Assembly: GCF_000765215.1 (NCBI RefSeq)
Contig: NZ_JPJE01000018.1
Span: 186,001 to 250,000 of the forward strand
Direction: 5' to 3'
Length of the DNA: 64,000 bases
DNA from: Eubacterium sp. ER2
GTDB lineage: Bacteria; Bacillota; Clostridia; Lachnospirales; Lachnospiraceae
Below the pieces are notes generated by a model, which searched no databases, was not told the DNA's origin, and was given only the letters and a program-made list of their open reading frames with translations. Both the position numbers and the translations under genes were made by a program. Below, piece after piece: positions 45,306 to 54,958 of the stretch (position 1 is the first letter of the stretch; every line of letters begins with the position of its first letter).

Positions 45306-46985
45306 ATGTTACAGAATTTACATGTAAAAAATCTTGCCCTGATCGATGAAGTGGAGATCGACTTCCAGAAAGGGCTGAACATACTGACAGGAGAGACCGG
45401 AGCGGGGAAATCGATTATCCTCGGTTCGATCAGCCTTGCTCTTGGGGCCAGATACACCACAGATATCCTGCGCAAGGGCGCCAGGTACGGATTTGTGGAG
45501 CTGACCTTTACAGTGGAGAATGAGAAGCAGGAGGAGAAGCTTAAAAAGCTGGATATCTTTCCCGAGGAGGGGACAGTCGTCCTGAGCCGGCGTCTCATGG
45601 AGGGCCGCAGTACAAGCAAGATCAACGGAGAGACCGTGCCCATCTCTCTCCTCAAGGAGGCAGCCGCCATCCTGATCGACATACACGGACAGCATGAACA
45701 CCAGTCTCTTCTCTACAAGAAGAGACAGCTGGAGCTGCTGGATGCCTTTGCATCCGAGAAGATCCTGGAGGCAAAGGAGAAGGTCCGCTTCTCCTTCCAG
45801 GAGTACAGAAAGTGGAAAAAAGAGCTGGAGGAGGCTGATCAGGACGAGGCAGAGCGGGCGAAGGAAGCCTCTTTTCTCGAATTTGAGATAGGCGAGATCG
45901 AGGACGCCGGACTGAGGGACGGCGAGGATGAGGAGCTGGAGGAGAGCTACCGGCGCATGGTCAACAGCAAGAGGATCGTGGAAGGTGTCAGTGAGGCCCA
46001 CGGCTACACAAGCGGGGAGGCGGGCAGCGCCAGCGAGTGCCTCAGCCGGGCGGCCAGGTGTCTTGCGGAGGCGGCAGGACTGGACGAGGATGCCCGTCAG
46101 CTCTACGAGCAGCTTCTGGAGGTAGACAGCCTTCTGAATGATTTCAACAGGGAACTGGCAGACTATGAGAAGTCGCTGGAGTTCTCTGATGAGGACTTTG
46201 CCGAGACGGAGAACCGGCTCAATGAGATCAACCGGCTCAAGACAAAATACGGCAGCACTATCGAAGAGATCAGGGCCTACTGTGAGGAGAAAAAAAGCCG
46301 TCTCCTGGTGCTGAACGACTACGACCGCTACCTGGAGGAGCTGAAGGAGAAGTACGAGCGCTCTCTTAAGCATCTGGAGAAGAATACCACTGTCCTCACA
46401 AGGCTGAGAAAGGAGCAGAGTCTGCTTTTTGCTGACAGGATCACAGAGGGACTGCGTGATCTGAATTTCGCCGATGTACGGTTCCAGATCGATTTTTCCG
46501 GTCTACCGGAGTATACCTCAAACGGAAAGGACGACATCGCCTACATGATCTCCATGAACCCGGGAGAGCCCTTAAAGCCCCTGGCGGAGGTGGCTTCCGG
46601 AGGCGAGCTGTCCAGGATCATGCTGGCCATCAAGACAGTGATGGCGGACAGGGACGAGATACCGACCCTTATCTTTGACGAGATCGACGTGGGGATCAGC
46701 GGCCGGACAGCCCAGAAGGTGTCCGAGAAGATGGCTGTCATCGGGAAGACCCACCAGGTCATCTGTATCACCCATCTGGCTCAGATCGCCGCCCAGGCGG
46801 ACGCTCACTACCTGATCGAGAAGACGGTGGAAGAGGGAAAGACCCACACCGGTATCCGTCAGCTCTCGGAGGAGGAGTCCATTGAGGAGCTGTCAAGGAT
46901 ACTGGGAGGCGCGAAGATCACCGACGCGGTCCTGGAGAATGCGAGGGAGATGAAGGAGCTGGCCCGAGGTGGAAGAGGGGAGTAA
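45306..46985 (+). CDS. recN: DNA repair protein RecN
   Basis: SMC-like ATPase for double-strand break repair; 559 aa. Walker A is GETGAGKSII (~29-38), the signature is ASGGELSRIMLAIK, Walker B is LIFDEIDVGISG, with a long coiled coil (~150-390) between. ACAGGAGG precedes the ATG. It is the last gene of the run. In Bacillus spoIVB and spo0A follow directly; here they lie 12.5 kb further on. Confidence 0.95.
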   Translation: MLQNLHVKNLALIDEVEIDFQKGLNILTGETGAGKSIILGSISLALGARYTTDILRKGARYGFVELTFTVENEKQEEKLKKLDIFPEEGTVVLSRRLMEGRSTSKINGETVPISLLKEAAAILIDIHGQHEHQSLLYKKRQLELLDAFASEKILEAKEKVRFSFQEYRKWKKELEEADQDEAERAKEASFLEFEIGEIEDAGLRDGEDEELEESYRRMVNSKRIVEGVSEAHGYTSGEAGSASECLSRAARCLAEAAGLDEDARQLYEQLLEVDSLLNDFNRELADYEKSLEFSDEDFAETENRLNEINRLKTKYGSTIEEIRAYCEEKKSRLLVLNDYDRYLEELKEKYERSLKHLEKNTTVLTRLRKEQSLLFADRITEGLRDLNFADVRFQIDFSGLPEYTSNGKDDIAYMISMNPGEPLKPLAEVASGGELSRIMLAIKTVMADRDEIPTLIFDEIDVGISGRTAQKVSEKMAVIGKTHQVICITHLAQIAAQADAHYLIEKTVEEGKTHTGIRQLSEEESIEELSRILGGAKITDAVLENAREMKELARGGRGE

Positions 46986-47301
46986 TTGGATTAGCGGGTA
47001 TAAATCAATCTGCTGGATACTGTCGCTGTGTTTGAGATTACATACAAAATCATTTGTTTGATTTTCCTCATATACAGGAAAACAGTATCCCGGCAAAGGA
47101 AAACGCCCATCCGCTCTGGCAAGCGTGATGGGCGTTTGCGTCACAGACGCAGATAACTAATCATCTCAAAGAGCTGCCACATCGGCTTTGATCCGATATG
47201 CAATGCTTCTTTTCATCTTCAGTATAGTAAGAAAATTATCTTTTGTCAATGCGTTTATGGAAACACTTTTTTAAGCAGCTGTAATTTCCTGACAAGGAAG
47301 T
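46986..47301. other. Intergenic region between recN and gltD with nested inverted repeats
   Basis: 316 bases without a gene. GGATACTGT (47015-47023) is complementary to ACAGTATCC (47082-47090) and encloses AAAATCA/TGATTTT (47046-47052, 47059-47065), giving a large cruciform-like or RNA fold. A terminator hairpin follows at 47101-47137. The remaining ~160 bases up to gltD are AT-rich and show nothing I recognise. Confidence 0.6.
47101..47137. terminator. Bidirectional terminator between recN and gltD
   Basis: AAACGCCCATC (47101-47111) pairs with GATGGGCGTTT (47127-47137). On the reverse strand the stem is followed by TTTTCCTTT, so it probably serves the gltD operon best. The forward T-run is short. 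Confidence 0.75.
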
Positions 47302-48756
47302 TTACATATTTGTATACCCCATCAGGTACTCATCCACTTCCCTGGCACACGCGCGGCCTTCCGCGATGGCCCAGACTACAAGGGACTGACCCCGGTGCAT
47401 ATCCCCTGCGGCAAACACCTTCTCTGTGTTGGTCTTGTAGGAGGAGGGGGCAGTGGCAGCCACGCCTCTTGGCGTGAGGTCGAGCTGGAAGGCGTCTGAC
47501 ACGTAGGACTCGCATCCGGTAAAGCCTGCCGCGATGAGGAGCAGGTCTGCCTCTAAAATCTGCTCACTGCCCTCTATTTCTGTCATTTTTCCGTCCTTGA
47601 AAGAGAGCTTCACGGTCTTTACTCCGGTGAGCTGATTTTTGTCGTCTGTCAGGAACTCCTTGATGGTAGTCTCATAGATCCGGGGATCGTGGCCAAAGCA
47701 GAAGATGGCCTCCTCCTGTCCGTAATCGGTCTTGCAGACCTTGGGCCACTCCGGCCAGGGGTTGGATGGCGTGCGCTCATCCGGGGCCTTGGGCATCATC
47801 TCAATCTGCGTGACGGAGGCACAGCCCTGGCGGATACAGGTACCCACGCAGTCATTTCCGGTGTCTCCGCCGCCCACGATGATGACCTTTTTATCCTTTG
47901 CGGATACCCAGGGGGTACCGTCCAGCAGATGCTTTGTGGCCCTTGTGAGGAAGTCCACGGCAAAATAGATGCCCTCCGCCTGGCGGCCCTCACCGTTTAA
48001 GTCCCTGGCTCTCTTGGAGCCGCAGCACAGGATCACAGCGTCATACTCCTCTAGCAGCTTCTGGGCCGGGATGTCAGCGCCGATATTGGCGCCGGTCACA
48101 AACTCGATGCCCTCCGCGGTCATCAGATCCACCCGGCGCTGTACGATGGATTTGTCCAGCTTCATGTTGGGGATACCGTACATGAGAAGGCCTCCCACGC
48201 GGTCCTCCCTCTCAAAAACAGTCACATGGTGGCCTCTCTGGTTGAGCTGGTCTGCGGCTGCCAGGCCGGCGGGACCGGCCCCAACTACGGCCACCTTCTT
48301 TTCCGTGCGCACAGCCGGGATCCGGGGCTTCATATTTCCCTCGGCAAAGCCGGTCTCTATGATGAAGAGCTCATTGTCGCGGATGGTCACCGGATCGTCG
48401 TTCATGCCGCAGACACAGGCTTTTTCACACAGCGCAGGGCAGACCCTCCCGGTAAATTCCGGAAAGCTGCTCGTCTTGCGCAGACGGGAGAGTGCCTGGG
48501 AGTAGTTTCCGTGAAACACCTCGTCGTTCCACTCCGGGATCAGATTGTGGAGCGGGCAGCCTGTCACCATGCCCTTCAGCTGCAGTGCAGACTGGCAGAA
48601 GGGGACGCCGCAGTTCATGCATCGGGCCCCCTGGATCCTTCTTTCCTCAGGGGAAAGAGGGGGGTGAAATTCATTGAAATTCCTGATGCGCTCCTCCGGA
48701 GCACAGGACGAATTATCCATTCTTTTATATTCTAAAAAACCAGTTGGTTTTCCCAT
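47302..48756 (-). CDS. gltD: Glutamate synthase small subunit
   Basis: 484-aa flavoprotein of NADPH-GOGAT; passes electrons to GltB. N-terminal cysteine clusters for 4Fe-4S centres (CMNCGVPFC, CPLHN, CPALCEKAC), FAD site GAGPAGLAAADQL and NADPH site GGGDTGNDCVG are intact. AAAGGAGGAAG precedes the ATG on the reverse strand. It is the last gene of the GSIII-asnB-gltB-gltD operon, 21 bases after gltB. Confidence 0.96.
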   Translation of the reverse strand: MGKPTGFLEYKRMDNSSCAPEERIRNFNEFHPPLSPEERRIQGARCMNCGVPFCQSALQLKGMVTGCPLHNLIPEWNDEVFHGNYSQALSRLRKTSSFPEFTGRVCPALCEKACVCGMNDDPVTIRDNELFIIETGFAEGNMKPRIPAVRTEKKVAVVGAGPAGLAAADQLNQRGHHVTVFEREDRVGGLLMYGIPNMKLDKSIVQRRVDLMTAEGIEFVTGANIGADIPAQKLLEEYDAVILCCGSKRARDLNGEGRQAEGIYFAVDFLTRATKHLLDGTPWVSAKDKKVIIVGGGDTGNDCVGTCIRQGCASVTQIEMMPKAPDERTPSNPWPEWPKVCKTDYGQEEAIFCFGHDPRIYETTIKEFLTDDKNQLTGVKTVKLSFKDGKMTEIEGSEQILEADLLLIAAGFTGCESYVSDAFQLDLTPRGVAATAPSSYKTNTEKVFAAGDMHRGQSLVVWAIAEGRACAREVDEYLMGYTNM

Positions 48757-48777
48757 AGTCAGTCTTCCTCCTTTGGA

Positions 48778-51700
48778 CTATTTCTGGATCTCGTAAAATG
48801 CTTCAAGCGCCGCGTCTTCATGGGAGAGACCCTTCTCTTCGTACTTGCTGATGGCGTGGAGCATGCGCTGGTAATCGTTGGGAAGGATCTTCTTAAATCC
48901 CGGCAGATAATCTCCGAAATGCTCCAGGATATCCTTTGCGAGAGCGGAAGAGGTCTCCTTCTCGTAATCCTTCAGTATATTTTTCAGCTCGGCAATGTCG
49001 TGCTTTTCCGTCACCTCAGACATGGTCACCATATCCTTGTTCAGCTTTTTGTAGAGCTGATGATCCATATCCAGCACATAGGCTGTGCCGCCGCTCATGC
49101 CTGCGGCAAAGTTTTTGCCGGTTTTTCCAAGGATGACCGCGCAGCCTCCTGTCATGTATTCCAGCCCGTGGTCACCGCAGCCCTCGGCCACCGCTGTGGC
49201 GCCGGAGTTGCGGACGCAGAAGCGCTCGCCGGCCACGCCGCAGACATAGGCTTTTCCTGATGTGGCGCCGTAGAGGGCCACGTTTCCGATGATGATGTTT
49301 TCAGAGGCCTTAAAAGTGCTGTGTCTGGACGGATACACGATCAGCTTTCCGCCTGACAGGCCCTTGCCGAAGTAGTCGTTGGCGTCTCCCTCCAGCGTCA
49401 GGGTCAGACCCTTGGGGATAAAGGCGCCGAAGGACTGGCCGCCGCCTCCGGTGCAGTGTACCTTAAAGGTGTCGTCCTTGAGTGTGTTCTTGAAGGCGGC
49501 TGTGATCTCGGATCCCAGGATGGTTCCCACAGAGCGGTTCACGCTGTTCACGCGGATGCTCTCGCTGTGCTTCCTGCCGCTCTTCAGAGCCTTCTCAAAG
49601 CGGGGCAGGAGAATGGCCTCGTCCACGGTCTTCTCCAGCTCAAAGTCAAAGACATCCTCCGGGTTGAAGTGGACCGCGCTGCCCTCCGGTGCGGAGCAGA
49701 GGATCCTTGAGAGGTCTACCTTTTTCGCCCTAGGGATACTGCAGTTCTCACGAACCTTCAGGCATTCCGTGTGTCCCACCATCTCGGAGAGTGTGCGGAA
49801 GCCAAGCTTTGCCATGATCTCCCGCAGCTCCTGGGCCATGAAGAGCATGAAGTTCATGACGTACTCCGGTTTGCCCTTAAAGCGCTTGCGTAAGGCTTCA
49901 TTCTGGGTGGCAACGCCCACAGGGCAGGTGTCCAGGTTGCAGACCCGCATCATCATGCAGCCCATGGTCACAAGGGGAGCAGTGGCAAAGCCGAACTCCT
50001 CAGCTCCCAGAAGGGCGGCGATGGCCACATCCCGGCCGCTCATGAGCTTGCCGTCCGTCTCGATGACCACACGGCTCCTCAGGTGGTTCTGTATCAGCGT
50101 CTGGTGTGTCTCAGCAAGGCCCAGCTCCCAGGGAAGCCCCGCGTGATGGATAGAGCTCTGGGGCGCGGCTCCTGTTCCTCCGTCGTAGCCGGAGATGAGC
50201 ACCACCTGGGCGCCCGCCTTGGCCACGCCTGAGGCGATGGTCCCGACACCCGCCTCGGACACAAGCTTCACCGCGATCCGGGCCTTCCTGTTGGCGTTCT
50301 TCAGGTCGTAGATGAGCTGCGCCAGGTCCTCGATGGAGTAGATGTCGTGGTGAGGCGGAGGGGAGATGAGGGATACACCGGGGGTGGAGTAGCGTGTCTT
50401 CGCGATCCAGGGGTATACCTTTTTCCCGGGCAGGTGTCCGCCTTCTCCGGGCTTTGCGCCCTGGGCCATCTTGATCTGGATCTCCTTTGCGCTCACCAGA
50501 TACTCGCTGGTGACGCCAAACCGGCCGGAGGCCACCTGCTTGATGGCGCTGTTCTTCTCTGTGCCCAGGCGCTCCGGCTTCTCGCCGCCCTCGCCTGAGT
50601 TGGACTTGCCTCCCAGACGGTTCATAGCGATAGCCATACACTCGTGGGCCTCCTCAGAGATGGAGCCGTAGGACATGGCCCCTGTCTTAAAGTGCTTGAC
50701 GATCTCAGAGGCGGGCTCCACCTCGTCGATGGGGATGCCCCCGTCCTCCGGGAACTGGAAGGAGAGGAGCCCCCGCAGGGTGTGGGGACGGGTCTCGTCG
50801 TCCACCATGGCTGTATATTCCTTAAATCTCTCATAGTCGCCGTTCTGTGTGGACTGCTGGAGGGCGATGATGGTGGCCGGATTGTAGAGGTGGTCCTCCT
50901 TGTCCCCGCCGCTCCGAAGCCGGTGGAAGCCGGTGCTGTCCAGGGTAGTGTCCACACCCAGGTCCAGTGGGTCGAAGGCCTTGTTGTGGCGGGCGATCAC
51001 GTCGTCATTGATATCCTTCATGCCGATGCCGCCCACCCGGCTGACTGTGTTGGTAAAATACTTGTCTATGACCTCCCTGCTGATGCCCACAGCCTCGAAG
51101 ATCTGGGCAGACTGATAGGACTGGAGGGTGGAAATACCCATCTTGGCCGCGATCTTTACGATACCGTGGAGCACAGCCTCGTTGTAGTCGTGGATGGCTG
51201 TGTGGTAGTCTTTATCCAGGATACCCCTGTCTATGAGCTCGGAGATGCACTCGTGAGCCAGATAGGGATTGACAGCCCTGGCGCCGTAGCCAAGGATGGC
51301 GGCGAACTGGTGCACGTCCCTGGGCTCGCCGCTCTCCAGGATGATGGAGACAGCGGTCCTCTTCTTTGTACGGATCAGGTGCTGCTCCATGGCGGAGACA
51401 GCCAGGAGGGAGGGGATGGCCACATGGTTCTCATCCACGCCCCGGTCGGAGAGGATGATGATGTTGGCCCCCTTCGTGTAGGCCCGGTCGCAGCTGACAA
51501 AGAGCTGGTCCAGCGCCTTCTCAAGAGAGGTATTCTTGAAGTAGAGAAGGGAGACCACGGCGCTCTTAAAGCCCGGGCGGTCCAGGGACTTGATCTTCAT
51601 CATGTCCACACCGGTGAGGATGGGGTTCTTCACCTCCAGCACAGTACAGTTGCCGCTCGCCTCCTCCAGCAGGTTTCCGTCTGAGCCGATGTACACCGTG

Positions 51701-53298
51701 GTGTCTGTGACGATCTCCTCCCGGAGAGAGTCGATAGGCGGGTTGGTCACCTGAGCAAAGAGCTGTTTAAAATAGTGGGAGAGAGGCGGATGCTTCTCCG
51801 ACAGCACAGCCAGGGGAATGTCGGTCCCCATGGAGGCTGTGGCCTCGGACCCGTTTGTCGCCATGGGAAGGAGCACATCCTTCACGTCCTCGTAGGTGTA
51901 GCCGAAGACCTTGTAGAGCTGGTCCCTTCTCACCTGGCTGTGGACCGGCACCTTCTTGTTGGGGACCGGGATGTCCTTTAAGTAGAGCAGGTTCAGGTCC
52001 AGCCATTCGCCGTAGGGCTGGCGGGTGGAGTAGTACTCCTTGCACTCCTCGTCAGAGATCAGCTTTTTCTTCTTCGTGTCCACGAGGAGGATCTTTCCCG
52101 GCTGCAGCCTGGATTTCTCCACCACGTGCTCCGCCGGGAGATCCAGCACGCCCACCTCGGAGGAGAGGATGAGGTGCCGGTCGTCTGTGATGTAGTACCT
52201 GGAGGGACGAAGTCCGTTCCGGTCCAGCACAGCGCCCAGGATATCTCCGTCTGAGAAGAGGATGGCCGCAGGGCCGTCCCAGGGCTCCATCATGGTGGCG
52301 TAGTAGTGGTAGAAATCTTTTTTCTTCTCATCCATGTACCGGTCATGCCTCCAGGGCTCCGGGATGGTGATCATGACGGCCAGGGGAAGGTCCATACCGT
52401 TCATGTAGAGGAACTCCAGGGTGTTGTCCAGCATGGCGGAGTCAGAGCCGCTGCTGCCGATGACCGGGAGTACCTTGTCGATGTCGTCTGAGATGACAGA
52501 AGAGTGCATGGTCTCCTCCCTGGCCAGCATGCGGTCCGCGTTGCCCCGGATGGTGTTGATCTCCCCGTTGTGGAGGATCAGGCGGTTGGGGTGAGCCCTC
52601 TCCCAGCTGGGTGTCGTGTTGGTGGAGAAGCGGGAGTGGACCATGGCGATGGCCGTGCGATAGTCCGTATCCTGCAGGTCGTCGTAGAACCGGCGGAGCT
52701 GTCCCACAAGGAACATGCCCTTGTACACGATGGTGCGGGAGGAGAGGGAGGCCACGTAGGTGTCCTCGCAGCTCTGCTCGAACTCTCTTCTGGCGATGTA
52801 GAGACGGCGGTCAAAGTCGATGCCCTTCGGGCAGTCCGCTGGCCTCTCCACAAAGCACTGCATGATGTAGGGCATGCGCTCTCTGGCGTAGTCTCCCAGT
52901 ATCTCCGGGTGGACCGGCACCTTTCTCCAGCCAAGCAGTCTAAGGCCGCTTTTTTCCAGAATGACCTCAAACATTTTCCGGGAAAAATTCCGCTTCAGTG
53001 TGTCCTGGGGGAAGAAGAACATGCCTACGCCATAATCCCTCTCATCTCCCAGGGAAATGCCTGCCTGTGCGGCGGCTTTGGAAAAAAATGAGTGGGAAAT
53101 CTGCGTCAGGATCCCCACTCCGTCACCAACCTGTCCAGTGGCGTCTTTGCCTGCGCGGTGTTCCAGTTTTTCTACGATCGTAAGGGCGTCGTCCAGAATT
53201 TTGTATTCCTTTACGCCGTCGATACTGACAACAGCTCCGATGCCGCAGGCATCGTGCTCAAAACTGCTCTGATATAAAGTTTGATTTTCTTGGTTCAT
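48778..53298 (-). CDS. gltB: Glutamate synthase large subunit
   Basis: 1506-aa GOGAT alpha subunit; transfers the amide of glutamine to 2-oxoglutarate. A short propeptide is expected to be cleaved before Cys18 (HDACGIG), the glutaminase nucleophile. The central domain, the FMN-binding synthase domain (PGEGGHLPGKKV; GYDGGTGAAPQSS) with its 3Fe-4S cysteines (CNLDTCPVGVATQ) and the GXGXG C-terminal domain are all visible. The ATG at 53298 was chosen because AAAGGAG is upstream; the longer frame runs into asnB. It lies 34 bases after asnB. Confidence 0.96.
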   Translation of the reverse strand: MNQENQTLYQSSFEHDACGIGAVVSIDGVKEYKILDDALTIVEKLEHRAGKDATGQVGDGVGILTQISHSFFSKAAAQAGISLGDERDYGVGMFFFPQDTLKRNFSRKMFEVILEKSGLRLLGWRKVPVHPEILGDYARERMPYIMQCFVERPADCPKGIDFDRRLYIARREFEQSCEDTYVASLSSRTIVYKGMFLVGQLRRFYDDLQDTDYRTAIAMVHSRFSTNTTPSWERAHPNRLILHNGEINTIRGNADRMLAREETMHSSVISDDIDKVLPVIGSSGSDSAMLDNTLEFLYMNGMDLPLAVMITIPEPWRHDRYMDEKKKDFYHYYATMMEPWDGPAAILFSDGDILGAVLDRNGLRPSRYYITDDRHLILSSEVGVLDLPAEHVVEKSRLQPGKILLVDTKKKKLISDEECKEYYSTRQPYGEWLDLNLLYLKDIPVPNKKVPVHSQVRRDQLYKVFGYTYEDVKDVLLPMATNGSEATASMGTDIPLAVLSEKHPPLSHYFKQLFAQVTNPPIDSLREEIVTDTTVYIGSDGNLLEEASGNCTVLEVKNPILTGVDMMKIKSLDRPGFKSAVVSLLYFKNTSLEKALDQLFVSCDRAYTKGANIIILSDRGVDENHVAIPSLLAVSAMEQHLIRTKKRTAVSIILESGEPRDVHQFAAILGYGARAVNPYLAHECISELIDRGILDKDYHTAIHDYNEAVLHGIVKIAAKMGISTLQSYQSAQIFEAVGISREVIDKYFTNTVSRVGGIGMKDINDDVIARHNKAFDPLDLGVDTTLDSTGFHRLRSGGDKEDHLYNPATIIALQQSTQNGDYERFKEYTAMVDDETRPHTLRGLLSFQFPEDGGIPIDEVEPASEIVKHFKTGAMSYGSISEEAHECMAIAMNRLGGKSNSGEGGEKPERLGTEKNSAIKQVASGRFGVTSEYLVSAKEIQIKMAQGAKPGEGGHLPGKKVYPWIAKTRYSTPGVSLISPPPHHDIYSIEDLAQLIYDLKNANRKARIAVKLVSEAGVGTIASGVAKAGAQVVLISGYDGGTGAAPQSSIHHAGLPWELGLAETHQTLIQNHLRSRVVIETDGKLMSGRDVAIAALLGAEEFGFATAPLVTMGCMMMRVCNLDTCPVGVATQNEALRKRFKGKPEYVMNFMLFMAQELREIMAKLGFRTLSEMVGHTECLKVRENCSIPRAKKVDLSRILCSAPEGSAVHFNPEDVFDFELEKTVDEAILLPRFEKALKSGRKHSESIRVNSVNRSVGTILGSEITAAFKNTLKDDTFKVHCTGGGGQSFGAFIPKGLTLTLEGDANDYFGKGLSGGKLIVYPSRHSTFKASENIIIGNVALYGATSGKAYVCGVAGERFCVRNSGATAVAEGCGDHGLEYMTGGCAVILGKTGKNFAAGMSGGTAYVLDMDHQLYKKLNKDMVTMSEVTEKHDIAELKNILKDYEKETSSALAKDILEHFGDYLPGFKKILPNDYQRMLHAISKYEEKGLSHEDAALEAFYEIQK

Positions 53299-53332
53299 AT
53301 AGAAAACTCCTTTCGTGTTGCGGCGCTTTTGT

Positions 53333-54913
53333 CTAAACGCCGCTTGCTCCGTAGTTGGAGAGTACTCTTGCGGAAGGATCATCCACATCGCAGCCCTCCC
53401 ACTCTTTGTTGGGCATCCAGAAGTCCGTGATCATCTCAGACTGTCCGGGATAGTACTTCTCAAAGATCTCCCGGTACAGGAGGGACTCCTTTGTGAATGG
53501 AGCTGCATGTGTATATTGTTTCCGCTTTTCTTCAAATTCTTCATCGGAATAGCAGCCCTCTGCGTATTCCTTCAGATAATCCACCATGGAGTGGCCCACT
53601 GCGTCGGAGAAGGCCGCCTTCTCGCGCATCAGGATGTCGTAGGGAAGATAGTCGCCCTCAAAGGCGTGGCGGAGAAGATATTTTCCCTTGCCATAGATGT
53701 TCATCTTCTTTGCCGGGTCCACGCTCATGACGTAGGAGACAAAATCTAGATCGCCGAAGGGAACCCGGGCCTCCATGGAGTTCACGCTGATACACCGGTC
53801 AGCCCGGAGCACATCGTACATGTGGAGCTCGTGGACTCTCTTGACAGACTCTTTTTGGAAGGCCTCCGGTGAGGGGGCGAAGTCTGTATATTTGTAGCCG
53901 AAGAGCTCGTCTGAGATCTCTCCGGTCATGAGGACCCGCACATCTGTCTTCTCGTGGATGGCCCTGCAGAGAAGGTACATGCCCATGGAAGCGCGGATGG
54001 TAGTGATGTCAAATGTGCCGAGAGCTTTGATGACATCCGGCAGGGCATGAAGCACATCCTCCTTTGTGATGATGACCTCTGTGTGGTCGCTGCCGATATA
54101 GTCCGCCACTTCCTTTGCGTACTTTAAGTCAATGGCGTCCTCGCTCATGCCGATGGCAAAAGTGCGGATGGGGCGGCCAAGGATGCGGGCTGACACAGCG
54201 CACACGAGAGAGGAGTCCAGGCCTCCGCTTAAGAGGAAGCCAAGGGGAGCGTCCGCGTCCAGTCTCTTGCGGATGCCTTCCACCAGCTTGTCGTGGATGT
54301 TCCTGCAGACCTCCTCCGTGTCATCCGTACAGACAGAGGAAACCGCAGTGATATCGCGGTAGCAGATGAATTCCCCGTCCTTATAGTAATGTCCGGGCGG
54401 GAAGGGCATGATCTTATCGGTCAGTCCCACCAGATTCTTGGCCTCGCTTGCGAAAATAGCGGCGCCGTCTTTGTCATAGCCATAGTAGAGAGGGCGGATC
54501 CCAATGGGGTCCCTTGCCGCTATGTATGATCTCGTGTCGCCGTCAAAGAGGATGAGAGCGTACTCTGCATCCAGCATGCCAAACATGTTTGTCCCGTATT
54601 CCTTGTAGAGGGGGAGAAGGATTTCGCAGTCGCAGTCACTCTTAAAGGTATAGCCTTTCTCCTCCAGCTTTTTTTTCATTTTTCTGAAGCCATATATTTC
54701 TCCGTTGCATACAAGGGTATGACCGCAAAGGGAGAAGGGCTGCATCCCTTCTCCTGTAAGTCCCATGATCGCAAGTCTGTGAAAACCGAGAAGGCCGAAG
54801 CCGGTATCGATGATCCGGCTGTCGTCCGGTCCTCTCGAGATGGTGCGGTCAAATCCCTCCTTGAATAGATCGTGATCGGCACTGGGTGAACAGTACCCCA
54901 TGATTGAACACAT
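53333..54913 (-). CDS. asnB: Asparagine synthase (glutamine-hydrolysing)
   Basis: 526-aa AsnB. The nucleophile is Cys2 (MCSIMGY). The N-terminal glutaminase has NGEIYG and SDCDCEILLPLY. The synthetase domain has the pyrophosphate loop LLSGGLDSSL and later GEISDELFGYKY. Its position between GSIII and gltB ties asparagine formation to the same glutamine supply. GGAGG precedes the ATG. There is a 45-base gap after GSIII with no terminator. Confidence 0.94.
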   Translation of the reverse strand: MCSIMGYCSPSADHDLFKEGFDRTISRGPDDSRIIDTGFGLLGFHRLAIMGLTGEGMQPFSLCGHTLVCNGEIYGFRKMKKKLEEKGYTFKSDCDCEILLPLYKEYGTNMFGMLDAEYALILFDGDTRSYIAARDPIGIRPLYYGYDKDGAAIFASEAKNLVGLTDKIMPFPPGHYYKDGEFICYRDITAVSSVCTDDTEEVCRNIHDKLVEGIRKRLDADAPLGFLLSGGLDSSLVCAVSARILGRPIRTFAIGMSEDAIDLKYAKEVADYIGSDHTEVIITKEDVLHALPDVIKALGTFDITTIRASMGMYLLCRAIHEKTDVRVLMTGEISDELFGYKYTDFAPSPEAFQKESVKRVHELHMYDVLRADRCISVNSMEARVPFGDLDFVSYVMSVDPAKKMNIYGKGKYLLRHAFEGDYLPYDILMREKAAFSDAVGHSMVDYLKEYAEGCYSDEEFEEKRKQYTHAAPFTKESLLYREIFEKYYPGQSEMITDFWMPNKEWEGCDVDDPSARVLSNYGASGV

Positions 54914-54958
54914 AGATGTTACCTCCGGGATTTGATTTTTATAAACAAGGCGCTCTGC

